A stretch of 38,783 nucleotides of DNA. Origin: Chitinophaga pinensis (GTDB lineage: Bacteria; Bacteroidota; Bacteroidia; NS11-12g; UBA9320). The translations under genes and the position numbers were made by a program. Below are positions 29,012 through 38,755 of the stretch, in pieces. Each line of letters starts with the position of its first letter. The stretch's first letter is position 1. Location of the stretch: positions 1 through 38,783 of the forward strand of contig CAMDXE010000007.1 of the NCBI GenBank assembly GCA_945878925.1, read 5' to 3'. The notes below the pieces were generated by a model. It ran no database searches and had not been told where the DNA came from. It was given only the letters and a program-made list of their open reading frames with translations.

Positions 29012-29029
29012 GTTGATTATTTTATAAAA

Positions 29030-30220
29030 ATGAATACGATTGATCATTACAATTTTGCGGGCCAACGTGTCCTTGTTCGGGTAGATTTTAATGTGCCTTT
29101 AGATGAAAATCTTTCGATTACCGACGATTCAAGAATTACAGCGGCTTTGCCAACCCTCAAAAAAATACGCGATGATGGTGGATCCATTGTATTGTTATCG
29201 CATTTGGGCAGGCCCAAAAACGGACCCAGCCCCAAAACTTCCTTAAGTAATCTTGTAAGCCATATAAGCACGCTATTAGGCGTTGATGTAAGATTTGCCG
29301 ACGACTGCATAGGTACAATGGCTACTGAGTTGTCGGCATCGCTTAAATCGGGTGAAGTTTTATTATTAGAAAATCTTCGATATTATAAAGAAGAGGAAAA
29401 TGGAGACCATGATTTTGCCGAAACGCTTTCGAAATTAGGCGATTTTTATGTGAACGATGCCTTTGGCACTGCTCATCGCGCTCATGCAAGCACCGCCATA
29501 ATAGCTCAGTTTTTTCCAAGCTCAAAATGCTTTGGATATTTGATGGCTAAAGAAATCAATAATGCCGACTTGGTACTTAATAACCCTAAACGGCCTTTAA
29601 CAGCCATTGTGGGTGGAGCCAAAATAAGCGACAAGATTGTTATTATTGAAAATCTGCTTAAGGTAGCCAACCATATTATTATTGGAGGAGGCATGTCGTA
29701 TACCTTTATTAAAGCAAAAGGAGGCGCCGTAGGAAATTCACTACTTGAAAAAGATATGTTAGATTTGGCTTTGGGCATTTTGGACCAAGCGGCCCAAAAA
29801 GGTGTAAAAATTCATTTACCCATCGACTCTATAGTGGCCGATGAATTTAGCAATAATGCTCAAACCCTTACATGCTTAAGCCATGAAATACCCGATGGGT
29901 GGATGGGCTTGGATATTGGAGAACAAGCTATCGCTAGTTTTAAAACTGTAATTAATTTGAGCCAAACCATCCTTTGGAATGGGCCTATGGGTGTATTTGA
30001 ATTGGATAAATTTTCGAATGGAACTCGTGAAATGGCTTTTGCCTTGGCAAGCGTTACAAACAATGGCACGTTTACGCTTATAGGTGGCGGTGATTCTGCC
30101 GCAGCAATTCACCAATATAAATTGGAAGACAAGGTAAGTTATGTATCAACCGGAGGCGGTGCTTTACTCGAATATTTCGAAGGCAAAGTGCTTCCAGGTA
30201 TAAGTGCTATAATATCTTAA
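29030..30220 (+). CDS. pgk: Phosphoglycerate kinase
   Basis: RVLVRVDFNVPLDENLSITDDSRI, LLSHLGRPK, LLENLRYYKEEE, VNDAFGTAHRAHASTAII, IIGGGMSYTF, WNGPMGVFE, GGGDSAAAI. Confidence 0.98.
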   Translation: MNTIDHYNFAGQRVLVRVDFNVPLDENLSITDDSRITAALPTLKKIRDDGGSIVLLSHLGRPKNGPSPKTSLSNLVSHISTLLGVDVRFADDCIGTMATELSASLKSGEVLLLENLRYYKEEENGDHDFAETLSKLGDFYVNDAFGTAHRAHASTAIIAQFFPSSKCFGYLMAKEINNADLVLNNPKRPLTAIVGGAKISDKIVIIENLLKVANHIIIGGGMSYTFIKAKGGAVGNSLLEKDMLDLALGILDQAAQKGVKIHLPIDSIVADEFSNNAQTLTCLSHEIPDGWMGLDIGEQAIASFKTVINLSQTILWNGPMGVFELDKFSNGTREMAFALASVTNNGTFTLIGGGDSAAAIHQYKLEDKVSYVSTGGGALLEYFEGKVLPGISAIIS

Positions 30221-30233
30221 GGCGTTTACCTTT

Positions 30234-31820
30234 TTAATTTTTACTCATTTTTTCGGCCAATTCCACGGCTTTGTAGGTATTTACAACCCCTCCCGAAACG
30301 CTTATTTTTTTAAGTTTTGTCCCTTTTTTTGTTCCCGGAACATACACTTTTCCTTTTACCTTAGTGGTCGACTGCATAAGAATGGTTCGCACTTGTGCGG
30401 CCGAAAGATTTGGATAATAAGAGCGCAATAATGTGGCAATACCTGCTGTGCAGGGTGAAGCCATGCTTGTGCCATCGAAAGCGGCATATTTTGAGCCAGG
30501 TATCGTTGAATAAATGCTTACGCCTGGAGCAAATACATCCACGTTTTTTTGGCCGAAGTTCGAAAAATCTGCCAATCGGGCTTTTCCGCCAACCCACGAC
30601 GATGCGCCTACTTCAACCCAATTGCTAGCGCGTTTGTTGTCGGCTGCAATATTTGGATTTGGATAATTTATATTAACATCAATATCTTTTGAATCGTTGC
30701 CTGCCCCATGAACCAACAGCACATCCTTAGACTCGGCGTATTTAACTGCCTCGTCTACCAAATTTTTATCCCAAGGAAACGCTTTCCCAAAACTCATATT
30801 TATCACTTTAGCACCATTGTTTACAGCATAGCGAATGGCGTTGGCTACATCCTTGTCGCGCTCGTCGCCATCGGGTACGCATCGCACCGACATGATTCGG
30901 GCATTATTCGAAACTCCTTTTATTCCTAAATTATTGTCGCGTTGGGCGCCAATTATTCCGGCTACATGGGTGCCGTGTGATGCATCGGGGCCAGTTACGT
31001 CGTTGTTTCCATAATTGGTTTCACGCTGGTCGTCGTAGTTGTCGCCAACAATTAGGCGCGAATTATAATTAATATTATAGGCATAATTTGCTTGCACATC
31101 GAAATGATCGAGGGCTTGTTTTAAATTTGTTTTTATGGTTAAATATTTTTCGCCAGATTGCATATAGGCTATAAATTTTTCGATGGTGCTGGCTTCTTGT
31201 GCATTGGCCGGTGTATAGGCTTTAAGTTCGTCTAATGTGAAATTTTCGCCCTTGCCTATGCCTGCCTCAATACTTTCAAATCGTTTCATTGATTTTGAGT
31301 ATAACTCATACATGGTATGCGACTGTAAGCTTTTTTGCAAAAACTCAACCTTTAGTTTTAAATATGTATTGTACTCGCCTTTCTCCGCTTCACTCATGGT
31401 GGCTTCGTTTACGTTCTCATACTTCACTCTATATTTATTGTAAACCCGTGTTAGTTCATAAGAATCATGTTCTACATTTTTTCCATCTTTTCCTCCAATA
31501 AAATTCCAACCATAAATATCGTCTATGTATCCATTGTTGTCGTCGTCGAGGTTGTTTCCTGCAATTTCACCCTTATTAATCCACATCACATTTTTTAGAT
31601 CTTCGTGATCTTCATCGACGCCACTATCGAGCACGCCAACAATAACCGGAACCGATGTTTTATTCTTCAACAGCTCTTCATAAGCCCTTTCGGTGCTTAC
31701 GCCCAAAACTTTATTGGCCTTTTTATCCAAGTTAAACCAATTTTCAGGGGCGTTTTGCCCGAATACTAAGCCCGCTGAGGAGCTAAATGCCAATGTCCAA
31801 ATTAATTTTTTAGTCAACAT
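30234..31820 (-). CDS. Subtilisin-like S8 serine protease, secreted
   Basis: VIVGVLDSGVDEDHEDL (Asp), DASHGTHVAGIIGA (His), FDGTSMASPCTAGIATLL (Ser); signal MLTKKLIWTLAFSSSAGLVFGQ. Confidence 0.95.
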   Translation of the reverse strand: MLTKKLIWTLAFSSSAGLVFGQNAPENWFNLDKKANKVLGVSTERAYEELLKNKTSVPVIVGVLDSGVDEDHEDLKNVMWINKGEIAGNNLDDDNNGYIDDIYGWNFIGGKDGKNVEHDSYELTRVYNKYRVKYENVNEATMSEAEKGEYNTYLKLKVEFLQKSLQSHTMYELYSKSMKRFESIEAGIGKGENFTLDELKAYTPANAQEASTIEKFIAYMQSGEKYLTIKTNLKQALDHFDVQANYAYNINYNSRLIVGDNYDDQRETNYGNNDVTGPDASHGTHVAGIIGAQRDNNLGIKGVSNNARIMSVRCVPDGDERDKDVANAIRYAVNNGAKVINMSFGKAFPWDKNLVDEAVKYAESKDVLLVHGAGNDSKDIDVNINYPNPNIAADNKRASNWVEVGASSWVGGKARLADFSNFGQKNVDVFAPGVSIYSTIPGSKYAAFDGTSMASPCTAGIATLLRSYYPNLSAAQVRTILMQSTTKVKGKVYVPGTKKGTKLKKISVSGGVVNTYKAVELAEKMSKN

Positions 31821-31938
31821 ATTCTTATTTCTTAAGTCTTCAAAAATCACTATAAATTTTAGATATAGGGTTACACTTTAGATAAAAATAATAAAATTTA
31901 CCACCAAGTGTTTATCGAATTTATCCATTTTAAGCACT

Positions 31939-34900
31939 TCATTTTTTTACAAGCGCAATCTTAAATTTATCAAGCTCGCCTAATTTAATGTAATCGGCCT
32001 TAAACAAATCAAATTCATCAATCTCAATTATGGTCTTCAAAAACTTTTGCCTTTTGGCTACCTGAAGAATTTGTCCAGTGCTTTTGAAATCAACCGAATA
32101 GTTTGAAAAAGCAGAGCGATGATTTATTGAACTTGGCAGTTCAACTAACTTGTAGCCCATTGGAATTTTAAAATTTATGATTTGCTCTGAGCTATAAATA
32201 TTTAAGACTTTTTCAAGATCAACGCGATTGGTTCTATGGTTTTCCAAAAACACTTTATTTTTTTTAATGCATTCCATATAAGGCATCCGAAGTATGTATA
32301 AGCCCGACACCTTGTCGGCAAATCCGCTGGCGCTTAAATCAAAAACGGCCTTTAAGGGGCTCGAAAAATCGTTCAAATTCAAAAAATCAACCTTCTGATA
32401 AATGCAATTTTCAAATACATCCTGTCCAAAATAATTCGACATAAAATCGCTGTATTTATTTGGCGGCGTTCTAAAAATTTGTTCTCTTAAATTGCCTCCT
32501 GCCGTGCCGGTATATTCGGCCTTAATTGTAACGTTGAGGGTTCTATCCAAATTTAGCTCAGCGTCCATTTCATATTTAGCCCTTGTTTTAACCGAATCGA
32601 TGATGTCGTTGGGAAGACGGAAAACTTCATTTTCGCCGGGCTTAATAAGCAGTCCAATGGCATCGTTGTCCATCTCGGGAAGTACGTATAAAGGATAAAA
32701 ATTGGTAGTGAGGTCGCAGTAATTTTTTTGACCATTCAAAATATAACATACAATAACATGGTCGAATGAAAGTGAAGGAACGGGCTCTAACCGGTTGCTA
32801 TGATTAGATTTTACGAGGGTATAATAGGCCTCAATGCCTTGCGAATGCAGCATGCTTATCATTAATGTGGCCACATCTTTGCAATCGCCTATGCATGCCG
32901 AAAGGGTGTTTCCTGGCCGCTTAGGAACAAATCGAGAGTTTAAAAACGGCACATAACTGTAGCGAATTTTGGAGGTAATATAATTATAGATTTTTTGGAC
33001 TTTTTCAAAATCACTATCCGAGCCACGCAGTAAAGTATCTAACACATGTTTTACTTCATAAGTGAGTTCTGTTTTTTGATAGGTGGTTTGCTCGTACCAT
33101 TCATTTATGGGTTGCCAATTTTTGATGGTGCTAATGGATACGCTTCGGTATAAATCATAATAATCGGGAATAGCCGATTCGTCTTCTATTTTTTGAAGCT
33201 TTTGGTGCTGCCAAACATAATGATCGTAATTAAAGGAGTCGGAAAATTTAAGAGGTTCCCCTTCTATCTTATGCGATTTGTACCCTAAAAATTTTCCTTT
33301 GGGAACCAATACCTCGAATTTGGAAAAAAACACAGGGCTTGGAAAAAAGATGAAATGCTGATGAAAAAAATCTTTTCCAAATAGAGATTCTGCTTCTAAC
33401 TTAATGTTTCCTTCTACTTGTATGATATCGCCTACTTCCAAATTTTTGACGACCAAATAATTCCCCGATTTTTCTGGATTTATTTCTGTGCCATTCTCTT
33501 TAATAACCTTGGCGCTCACAAGGTTTCCCATAAAACCCATATCCATTTCGTTGTATTTTTCAATCCCCGATTCCTTAATTATTTTAAGCATGAGGGTTTG
33601 ACCAAGTGTTGCCATATTATTGGTATCCAAAAGGCAATCTTTGGTGTATTGCAGAATAATAGCGTCTTCATTTTCTGCCAATTTATTCCATTCGGGGTTG
33701 GCTAAGGTTTCGTTGAATGTAGGTGTTTTAAAATATTTTTTAATATTAACATGCCCAACAATTTGCTCAATTTTATCGTCAATACCATTGGCGTATCCAA
33801 AAATACCTGTACCCGAGCCAAGCGCTAAACCGGTATAAAAATAAGACAAGGCCTTTGTTTCGTTGCCTTCTAATATGGCAATGTCTCCAAGCAATTCATA
33901 AACTCCGCTTTGATAAGGATCAATTTCGAGGGAGGTTTTTAGGATGGTTTCGGCATAGTCATATTTACCTGTTTCTTTTAAATAAGTTCCAAAATCATAG
34001 TAACTCGAGGTAAGGTGTGGAGCAAAATAAATTTTGTCTTTATACAAGGCGCATACTTTATCTTGTTTTTTGCGATCTTTATAATACTCGATGGCAGTAT
34101 TAAAATCATCGTCATGCGATCCTGTTTTTAAAGCCTTAATGGCCTTTTTTTGTAAACTTAGCGCTTCGGCAGGCCCATACCTTTCTTCTGTTTCTGAGTA
34201 TTTCGAAAGGCTTGGCCTTAAGTCTGATTTATACAAAGGATATTTTCGGAGGGTTTGATATATAAACGAGTCTTTTTCTATAGGCCATCCCAATTTGTTG
34301 AAATAATCGATATATCGAAAAATGACCTTGATATTTGAAGGGCTTATTTCGGATAGTTTGGTGAGTGCAGTAAAAAATTTATCGGGTTCGGTTTCTAAAT
34401 TTATTTCTTGTAGTTTTTCATACTGCATGCCAAAAAAAGGAGCGTTTACATCATCGCTTTTCGAAAGCAGTTCATATACTTTCTCGGTTTTACCATTGAG
34501 CTGACAAAACTTGGCAAATAAATATTTATAGAAGAGTATGCTGGGATGCAATGCGCTTTTTTGTGAAAAATATTCCTCCCCAAGTTTGCATTTGTTTTCG
34601 CCTACGAAGGCTTTGAATAAACAATAATCCAACCATAAATTGTCGGTGTTTGCTGCTTTTGTTATAAAATAATTAACCAAACTGTGGCTTGTGGTGGCAA
34701 ACGAATCGATTCCGTTATTATGGTAATTGGCAGCTACCGAACTGTTTAAATCCACAATTGGTTTGCCATCGGGTTCGGTAAATCGTATGGCCAACATATC
34801 GTATTCATAGTTTTTATCATCCCTAAAGCTTAATGGACCTTCGTTTTCTTCTGTATTTTTTTGGCTGGCATTTTTTATTAATATTCGATTATTTCCTTTT

Positions 34901-35697
34901 TTTAATTTCAAAGCAACGGTTTCGATATCGTAAATGAACGGCAGCGTGTGGTTGCTTTCGAACACCTTTACATCGTTAACCCATACTTTTATGGCGGCCG
35001 ATCGGCCAATATTTAGGTGTATGCTTCGGTCGTCGATACAATTTATAAAGGTGTTGGCATAGTATACTGCATCCAAACTCATGGGCACCGCAGGCAAATG
35101 TTGCGAAAAAACAATGCGTCCGGTAGCGGCAGTGTAAAGTGGTGCCACCCATTTCAACCCTACGCCTTCGTAATTTTTATACACATTGGCCGGCAAATAT
35201 GGCTCGCTTTCGATGGGTTGAGGGATGCTAAATCCGCTTCCATTAATGTTTTTAAAAGGCCCGATGATGCTCCAATTAATCTTAGGAATTATGTTATTAT
35301 ATTTTTCCCATGATTTGGGTCTATCTCGATTTTTTTCACCCCAACTTATCGCATCCTCTAATTTATAAGTCAAGGTAGCCCAATCGGGGTAGGCCATGGT
35401 TTCGATGGTTTTATATTGGCCTCGATATAAGGAACTAAACAAAGCAAAAGTGTATGGATCCTTGACGTTTCGCAAAAGAACATTGATATAATTATCAAAT
35501 TCTATGGATGCCTGCGAGAGTTCCGATAAAATAATCATTCCGGTAAGCCCTTCATAATTTAACGAATCCTTCTGTAAAGTGGACGTAAACGATTTTTTTG
35601 CTTCCTCAAAATTATTTTTTTTGAGGGCCTCAAATCCCGATTGGGCAAAGGCCGACTGTATGATTAGAAGAAAGGCTAATATGGATAAAAAACGCAT
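31939..35697 (-). CDS. Large secreted protein with TPR-like repeats, DUF3857-like and transglutaminase-like domains
   Basis: 1252 aa. Signal MRFLSILAFLLIIQSAFAQ; TPR-like region; LSACIGDCKDVATLMISMLHSQGIEAYYTLV...SLSFDHVIVCYILNGQKNYCDLTT Cys-His-Asp transglutaminase pattern. Confidence 0.85.
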   Translation of the reverse strand: MRFLSILAFLLIIQSAFAQSGFEALKKNNFEEAKKSFTSTLQKDSLNYEGLTGMIILSELSQASIEFDNYINVLLRNVKDPYTFALFSSLYRGQYKTIETMAYPDWATLTYKLEDAISWGEKNRDRPKSWEKYNNIIPKINWSIIGPFKNINGSGFSIPQPIESEPYLPANVYKNYEGVGLKWVAPLYTAATGRIVFSQHLPAVPMSLDAVYYANTFINCIDDRSIHLNIGRSAAIKVWVNDVKVFESNHTLPFIYDIETVALKLKKGNNRILIKNASQKNTEENEGPLSFRDDKNYEYDMLAIRFTEPDGKPIVDLNSSVAANYHNNGIDSFATTSHSLVNYFITKAANTDNLWLDYCLFKAFVGENKCKLGEEYFSQKSALHPSILFYKYLFAKFCQLNGKTEKVYELLSKSDDVNAPFFGMQYEKLQEINLETEPDKFFTALTKLSEISPSNIKVIFRYIDYFNKLGWPIEKDSFIYQTLRKYPLYKSDLRPSLSKYSETEERYGPAEALSLQKKAIKALKTGSHDDDFNTAIEYYKDRKKQDKVCALYKDKIYFAPHLTSSYYDFGTYLKETGKYDYAETILKTSLEIDPYQSGVYELLGDIAILEGNETKALSYFYTGLALGSGTGIFGYANGIDDKIEQIVGHVNIKKYFKTPTFNETLANPEWNKLAENEDAIILQYTKDCLLDTNNMATLGQTLMLKIIKESGIEKYNEMDMGFMGNLVSAKVIKENGTEINPEKSGNYLVVKNLEVGDIIQVEGNIKLEAESLFGKDFFHQHFIFFPSPVFFSKFEVLVPKGKFLGYKSHKIEGEPLKFSDSFNYDHYVWQHQKLQKIEDESAIPDYYDLYRSVSISTIKNWQPINEWYEQTTYQKTELTYEVKHVLDTLLRGSDSDFEKVQKIYNYITSKIRYSYVPFLNSRFVPKRPGNTLSACIGDCKDVATLMISMLHSQGIEAYYTLVKSNHSNRLEPVPSLSFDHVIVCYILNGQKNYCDLTTNFYPLYVLPEMDNDAIGLLIKPGENEVFRLPNDIIDSVKTRAKYEMDAELNLDRTLNVTIKAEYTGTAGGNLREQIFRTPPNKYSDFMSNYFGQDVFENCIYQKVDFLNLNDFSSPLKAVFDLSASGFADKVSGLYILRMPYMECIKKNKVFLENHRTNRVDLEKVLNIYSSEQIINFKIPMGYKLVELPSSINHRSAFSNYSVDFKSTGQILQVAKRQKFLKTIIEIDEFDLFKADYIKLGELDKFKIALVKK

Positions 35698-35809
35698 GGG
35701 CTTAGAAAAATATAAGTCAACGAAAATAGTTTATTTATGAGGTGTTTCGATTCGAATTATTAGGAACATTGGGGTTTGAAACGCCTAGAAACGAAAAGGT
35801 GAAGTGCCC

Positions 35810-36841
35810 TTATTTTATGTGCTTTGCATTAAAATCGGCCAATTGTTTGTGAATTATTTTGCGCCACAAAAAAGGAATAGCCGCCACAAAAAACAAACCG
35901 GCATATCCCGATGGAAGTTTTGGCGATTCAGTATAATTTATCAAAGTATGGTATGGTTTCGAAGCATAATTATGATGGTCGGCATGCCTCGACAAGTCCA
36001 CTAAAAGAAATCGACTTGCAAATTGATTGCTCTCCCAACTATGCAATTCTGATGCGCGTTGTTTTTCGTCGCGCGTCAAACCGTAATGCTGAATGTAATT
36101 GACATATTCCAACAAAAAATTTGCTAGCAAGCCCTGAATAATCAATGCCAATAAAACCGCTGACCCCAAAAAATAAACACTTAAAATAATAACTAGCCCT
36201 TGAACACATATTTGCCTTACTACATAATGATATAAAAATATTGGGGCTATGCCTAATGCCTTTACCCGTTCTGTTTCTATTTGATAAGCGCCTTTTATTT
36301 GCCCACAAGCCGAGCGAATAAAAAAAGCATACAACGACTCGCCAAATTTGGCTGTGGCATTATCTTTGGCTGTGCCCACCCATCGGTGATGAACTGCCAA
36401 ATGCTCGATATAAAAATAAATATTTCCTGCAGTAAAAAGGAGAAACTTTCCTAGAAAACGGTCAAAAGGTTTTCGGCAATGAATAAATTCGTGGGCAACC
36501 ACTATGGCCGAAGTCCCCGAATTGAGGCCTGTACTAAATGCCGCTGCCACAATCCATACCCCATTAATGGTTTCATAATATATCCCGTAAAACAAACTTG
36601 AAATTGAAAGTATTTGCAGAGGGACATGGGCGTATAAAATTAATTTTGGCCAAGCATCTTGTTTAGATGAATTATGGTTGGACAGAAAAGCCGGTGTTAT
36701 CCATTCGAATATGGCCAAAATGCCCAAAGTATAGGCGGTGTTAAGCAAGGTGAATGCTCCCCCGCTAAGATTGCCAATTATTACAGCTATTGCCGGCGTA
36801 AAACTTAAAAGATACAGGCTATTTCGAAGCGTTGATTTCAT
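35810..36841 (-). CDS. alkB: Alkane 1-monooxygenase (AlkB-like membrane fatty-acid-desaturase superfamily)
   Basis: 343 aa polytopic. Histidine boxes HEFIHCRK, EHLAVHHRWVGT, LSRHADHHNYASKPYHTL. Confidence 0.88.
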   Translation of the reverse strand: MKSTLRNSLYLLSFTPAIAVIIGNLSGGAFTLLNTAYTLGILAIFEWITPAFLSNHNSSKQDAWPKLILYAHVPLQILSISSLFYGIYYETINGVWIVAAAFSTGLNSGTSAIVVAHEFIHCRKPFDRFLGKFLLFTAGNIYFYIEHLAVHHRWVGTAKDNATAKFGESLYAFFIRSACGQIKGAYQIETERVKALGIAPIFLYHYVVRQICVQGLVIILSVYFLGSAVLLALIIQGLLANFLLEYVNYIQHYGLTRDEKQRASELHSWESNQFASRFLLVDLSRHADHHNYASKPYHTLINYTESPKLPSGYAGLFFVAAIPFLWRKIIHKQLADFNAKHIK

Positions 36842-36842
36842 A

Positions 36843-37025
36843 TTAATTTTTTGTTTTTTGTTGCCAATATCGCATCATCGAATCTTCTTTTTCCTGGTCT
36901 CGTTTTTTTATGGCTTCAAGCACGTTGTTTTCTTTTTTTATTTCGGCAGAGGTTTGTTGGATTGGGCCAGTATTGCACGCTAACCCAATGGCCAAACAAA
37001 GGCTCCCCGTCCATTGCTTTTTTAT
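36843..37025 (-). CDS. Small lipoprotein-like ORF without a canonical start codon (ATA in initiator position)
   Basis: My own reading: (ATA)KKQWTGSLCLAIGLACNTGPIQQTSAEIKKENNVLEAIKKRDQEKEDSMMRYWQQKTKN*. Signal peptide plus lipobox-like LAC; absent from the supplied ORF track. Confidence 0.4.
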   Translation of the reverse strand: MKKQWTGSLCLAIGLACNTGPIQQTSAEIKKENNVLEAIKKRDQEKEDSMMRYWQQKTKN

Positions 37026-37039
37026 TACACTTCAAAAAT

Positions 37040-37072
37040 AAAAAAGGCCGCCCAATTAGGCGACCTTTTTGT
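37040..37072. terminator. Bidirectional intrinsic terminator
   Basis: aaaaaggccgcccaattaggcgacctttttg; GC stem with A-run/T-run, after the Ala-rich lipoprotein gene. Confidence 0.8.
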
Positions 37073-37095
37073 TAAAGATTTTTAATCTACTTGAA

Positions 37096-37284
37096 TTACT
37101 TTGCAGCAGGAGCAGCAGCAGTAGTGTCAGCAGCAGCAGCAGCAGTGTCAGCAACTGGAGCTTCTTCAACAACAGCTTCTACAGCAGTTGAATCTACAGC
37201 TTCTTCAGTTGTTTCAGCAGCGTTGTTACAAGCTACAAATCCGAAAGTAGCGATGATGGCGAAAATTGCAATAAATTTTTTCAT
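37096..37284 (-). CDS. Small Ala/Glu/Thr-rich lipoprotein
   Basis: MKKFIAIFAIIATFGFVACNNAAETTEEAVDSTAVEAVVEEAPVADTAAAAADTTAAAPAAK; lipobox FVAC; low-complexity mature region. Confidence 0.8.
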   Translation of the reverse strand: MKKFIAIFAIIATFGFVACNNAAETTEEAVDSTAVEAVVEEAPVADTAAAAADTTAAAPAAK

Positions 37285-37313
37285 GTGTGTGTATTTTTTT
37301 CAGTTAAACGCTG

Positions 37314-37344
37314 CAAAAATATTCATTAACCCTATACGATGCAA
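37314..37344 (-). promoter_or_regulatory. Putative promoter (TTG-N20-TATTTTTG, minus strand) for the small lipoprotein
   Basis: caaaaata 37314-37321 and caa 37342-37344 on the plus strand, upstream of the start at 37284. Confidence 0.55.
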
Positions 37345-37352
37345 GTTGTTTT

Positions 37353-38657
37353 TTATTTTTTTCTGAAAAAAATAAAAATTGGTGTTCCTTTAAAATCAAA
37401 ATGCTCGCGTAAACGGTTTTCTAAAAACCGTTTATAGCTTTCGGCTACATACTGCGGTAGGTTGCAGAAAAAAGCAAAACATATTTTTTTGGTAGGCAAT
37501 TGGGTTATGTATTTTATTTTAACGTGCTTGCCTTTGGTGGCCTGAGGAGGCGTTTTTTCGATAATTGGCAATAGCAAGTCATTCAATTTGGAAGTGCTAA
37601 TTCGTTTCGACATGTTGTCGTATACCTCCAAGGCCATTTCCATGGCTTTAAATATTCGCTGCTTGGTTAGGGCCGAAATAAAAATAATGGGCACATCGGT
37701 AAATGGCGCAATTTTTCTTAGGATCTGTTCTGTATATTTTTTGGTGGTATTGGTTTCTTTGCCTTCCACCAAATCCCATTTATTTACCACAATAACAATG
37801 CCCTTGCCATTTTTTTGCGCCAAATGAAATAAATTAACGTCCTGGCTTTCTAAGCCATCTTTGGCGTCAATCAAAAGCATCACCACATCTGTATCTTCGA
37901 TGGCTTTTATAGAGCGCATTACACTATAAAATTCGATGTCCTCGTTCACCTTTCCTTTTTTGCGTATGCCCGCCGTATCAATTAATACAAAGTCTTTTCC
38001 AAAATAATTATAATGCGTATTGATGCTATCGCGAGTGGTTCCTGGAATGTCGGTAACAATGTTGCGTTCCACGCCCAAAAGCGCGTTGCACAAGGAGCTT
38101 TTGCCAACATTGGGCCTTCCTACAAGTGCTATTTTTGGAAGGGTGGTAGATTCGGCCGTTTCTTCTTCAGGCAATAGCTTTACTATTTCATCCAACAATT
38201 CGCCGGTTCCAAAACCAGATATGGATGCAATAGGAAAAACGCCATCAAATCCGAGCCCAAAAAATTCGTGCTGATTATCCATGCGCTTGCTGCTATCGGT
38301 TTTATTAACGGCCACAAACACAGGCTTGTTCGATTTTCGAACCACCAACCCAAATTCTTTATCTACATCGGTTACTCCGGCGGTTCCGTCAACCATAAAA
38401 ATTAAAGCATCGGCTTCTTTAATGGCTATTAAAACCTGGCTGGCAATTTCTTTTTCGAAAATATCCTTGGTATCGCTTACAAATCCTCCGGTATCTACTA
38501 CTACAAACTCTTTGCCTGTCCATTCGCATTTTCCATAATGACGGTCGCGCGTTACGCCGCTCATATCGTCCACAATTGCTTTTCTATCGCCCACCAATCG
38601 GTTAAAAAGGGTCGATTTGCCTACGTTTGGCCTTCCTACTATTGCTACTATACTCAT
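37353..38657 (-). CDS. der: Ribosome-associated double GTPase Der (EngA)
   Basis: Two G domains: MSIVAIVGRPNVGKSTLFNRLVGDRKAIVDDMSGVTRDRHYG and IALVGRPNVGKSSLCNALLGVERNIVTDIPGTTRDSI; KH-like C-terminus. Start 38657 rather than 38738. Confidence 0.98.
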   Translation of the reverse strand: MSIVAIVGRPNVGKSTLFNRLVGDRKAIVDDMSGVTRDRHYGKCEWTGKEFVVVDTGGFVSDTKDIFEKEIASQVLIAIKEADALIFMVDGTAGVTDVDKEFGLVVRKSNKPVFVAVNKTDSSKRMDNQHEFFGLGFDGVFPIASISGFGTGELLDEIVKLLPEEETAESTTLPKIALVGRPNVGKSSLCNALLGVERNIVTDIPGTTRDSINTHYNYFGKDFVLIDTAGIRKKGKVNEDIEFYSVMRSIKAIEDTDVVMLLIDAKDGLESQDVNLFHLAQKNGKGIVIVVNKWDLVEGKETNTTKKYTEQILRKIAPFTDVPIIFISALTKQRIFKAMEMALEVYDNMSKRISTSKLNDLLLPIIEKTPPQATKGKHVKIKYITQLPTKKICFAFFCNLPQYVAESYKRFLENRLREHFDFKGTPIFIFFRKK

Positions 38658-38755
38658 CTTGTTGTGCCCCCTAACCAAATGGTTATGAGAATTTTTAATT
38701 ATTTCTATTTCAAATTTTATTAAGATTCGAAGCCCCACTTTGGGGTTGATGGCCT

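Noticed and set aside
37104-37165. GCA/CAG triplet repeats as a CRISPR or tandem-repeat array
   Set aside because: No spacer-repeat structure; it is explained by the Ala-rich coding sequence on the minus strand.
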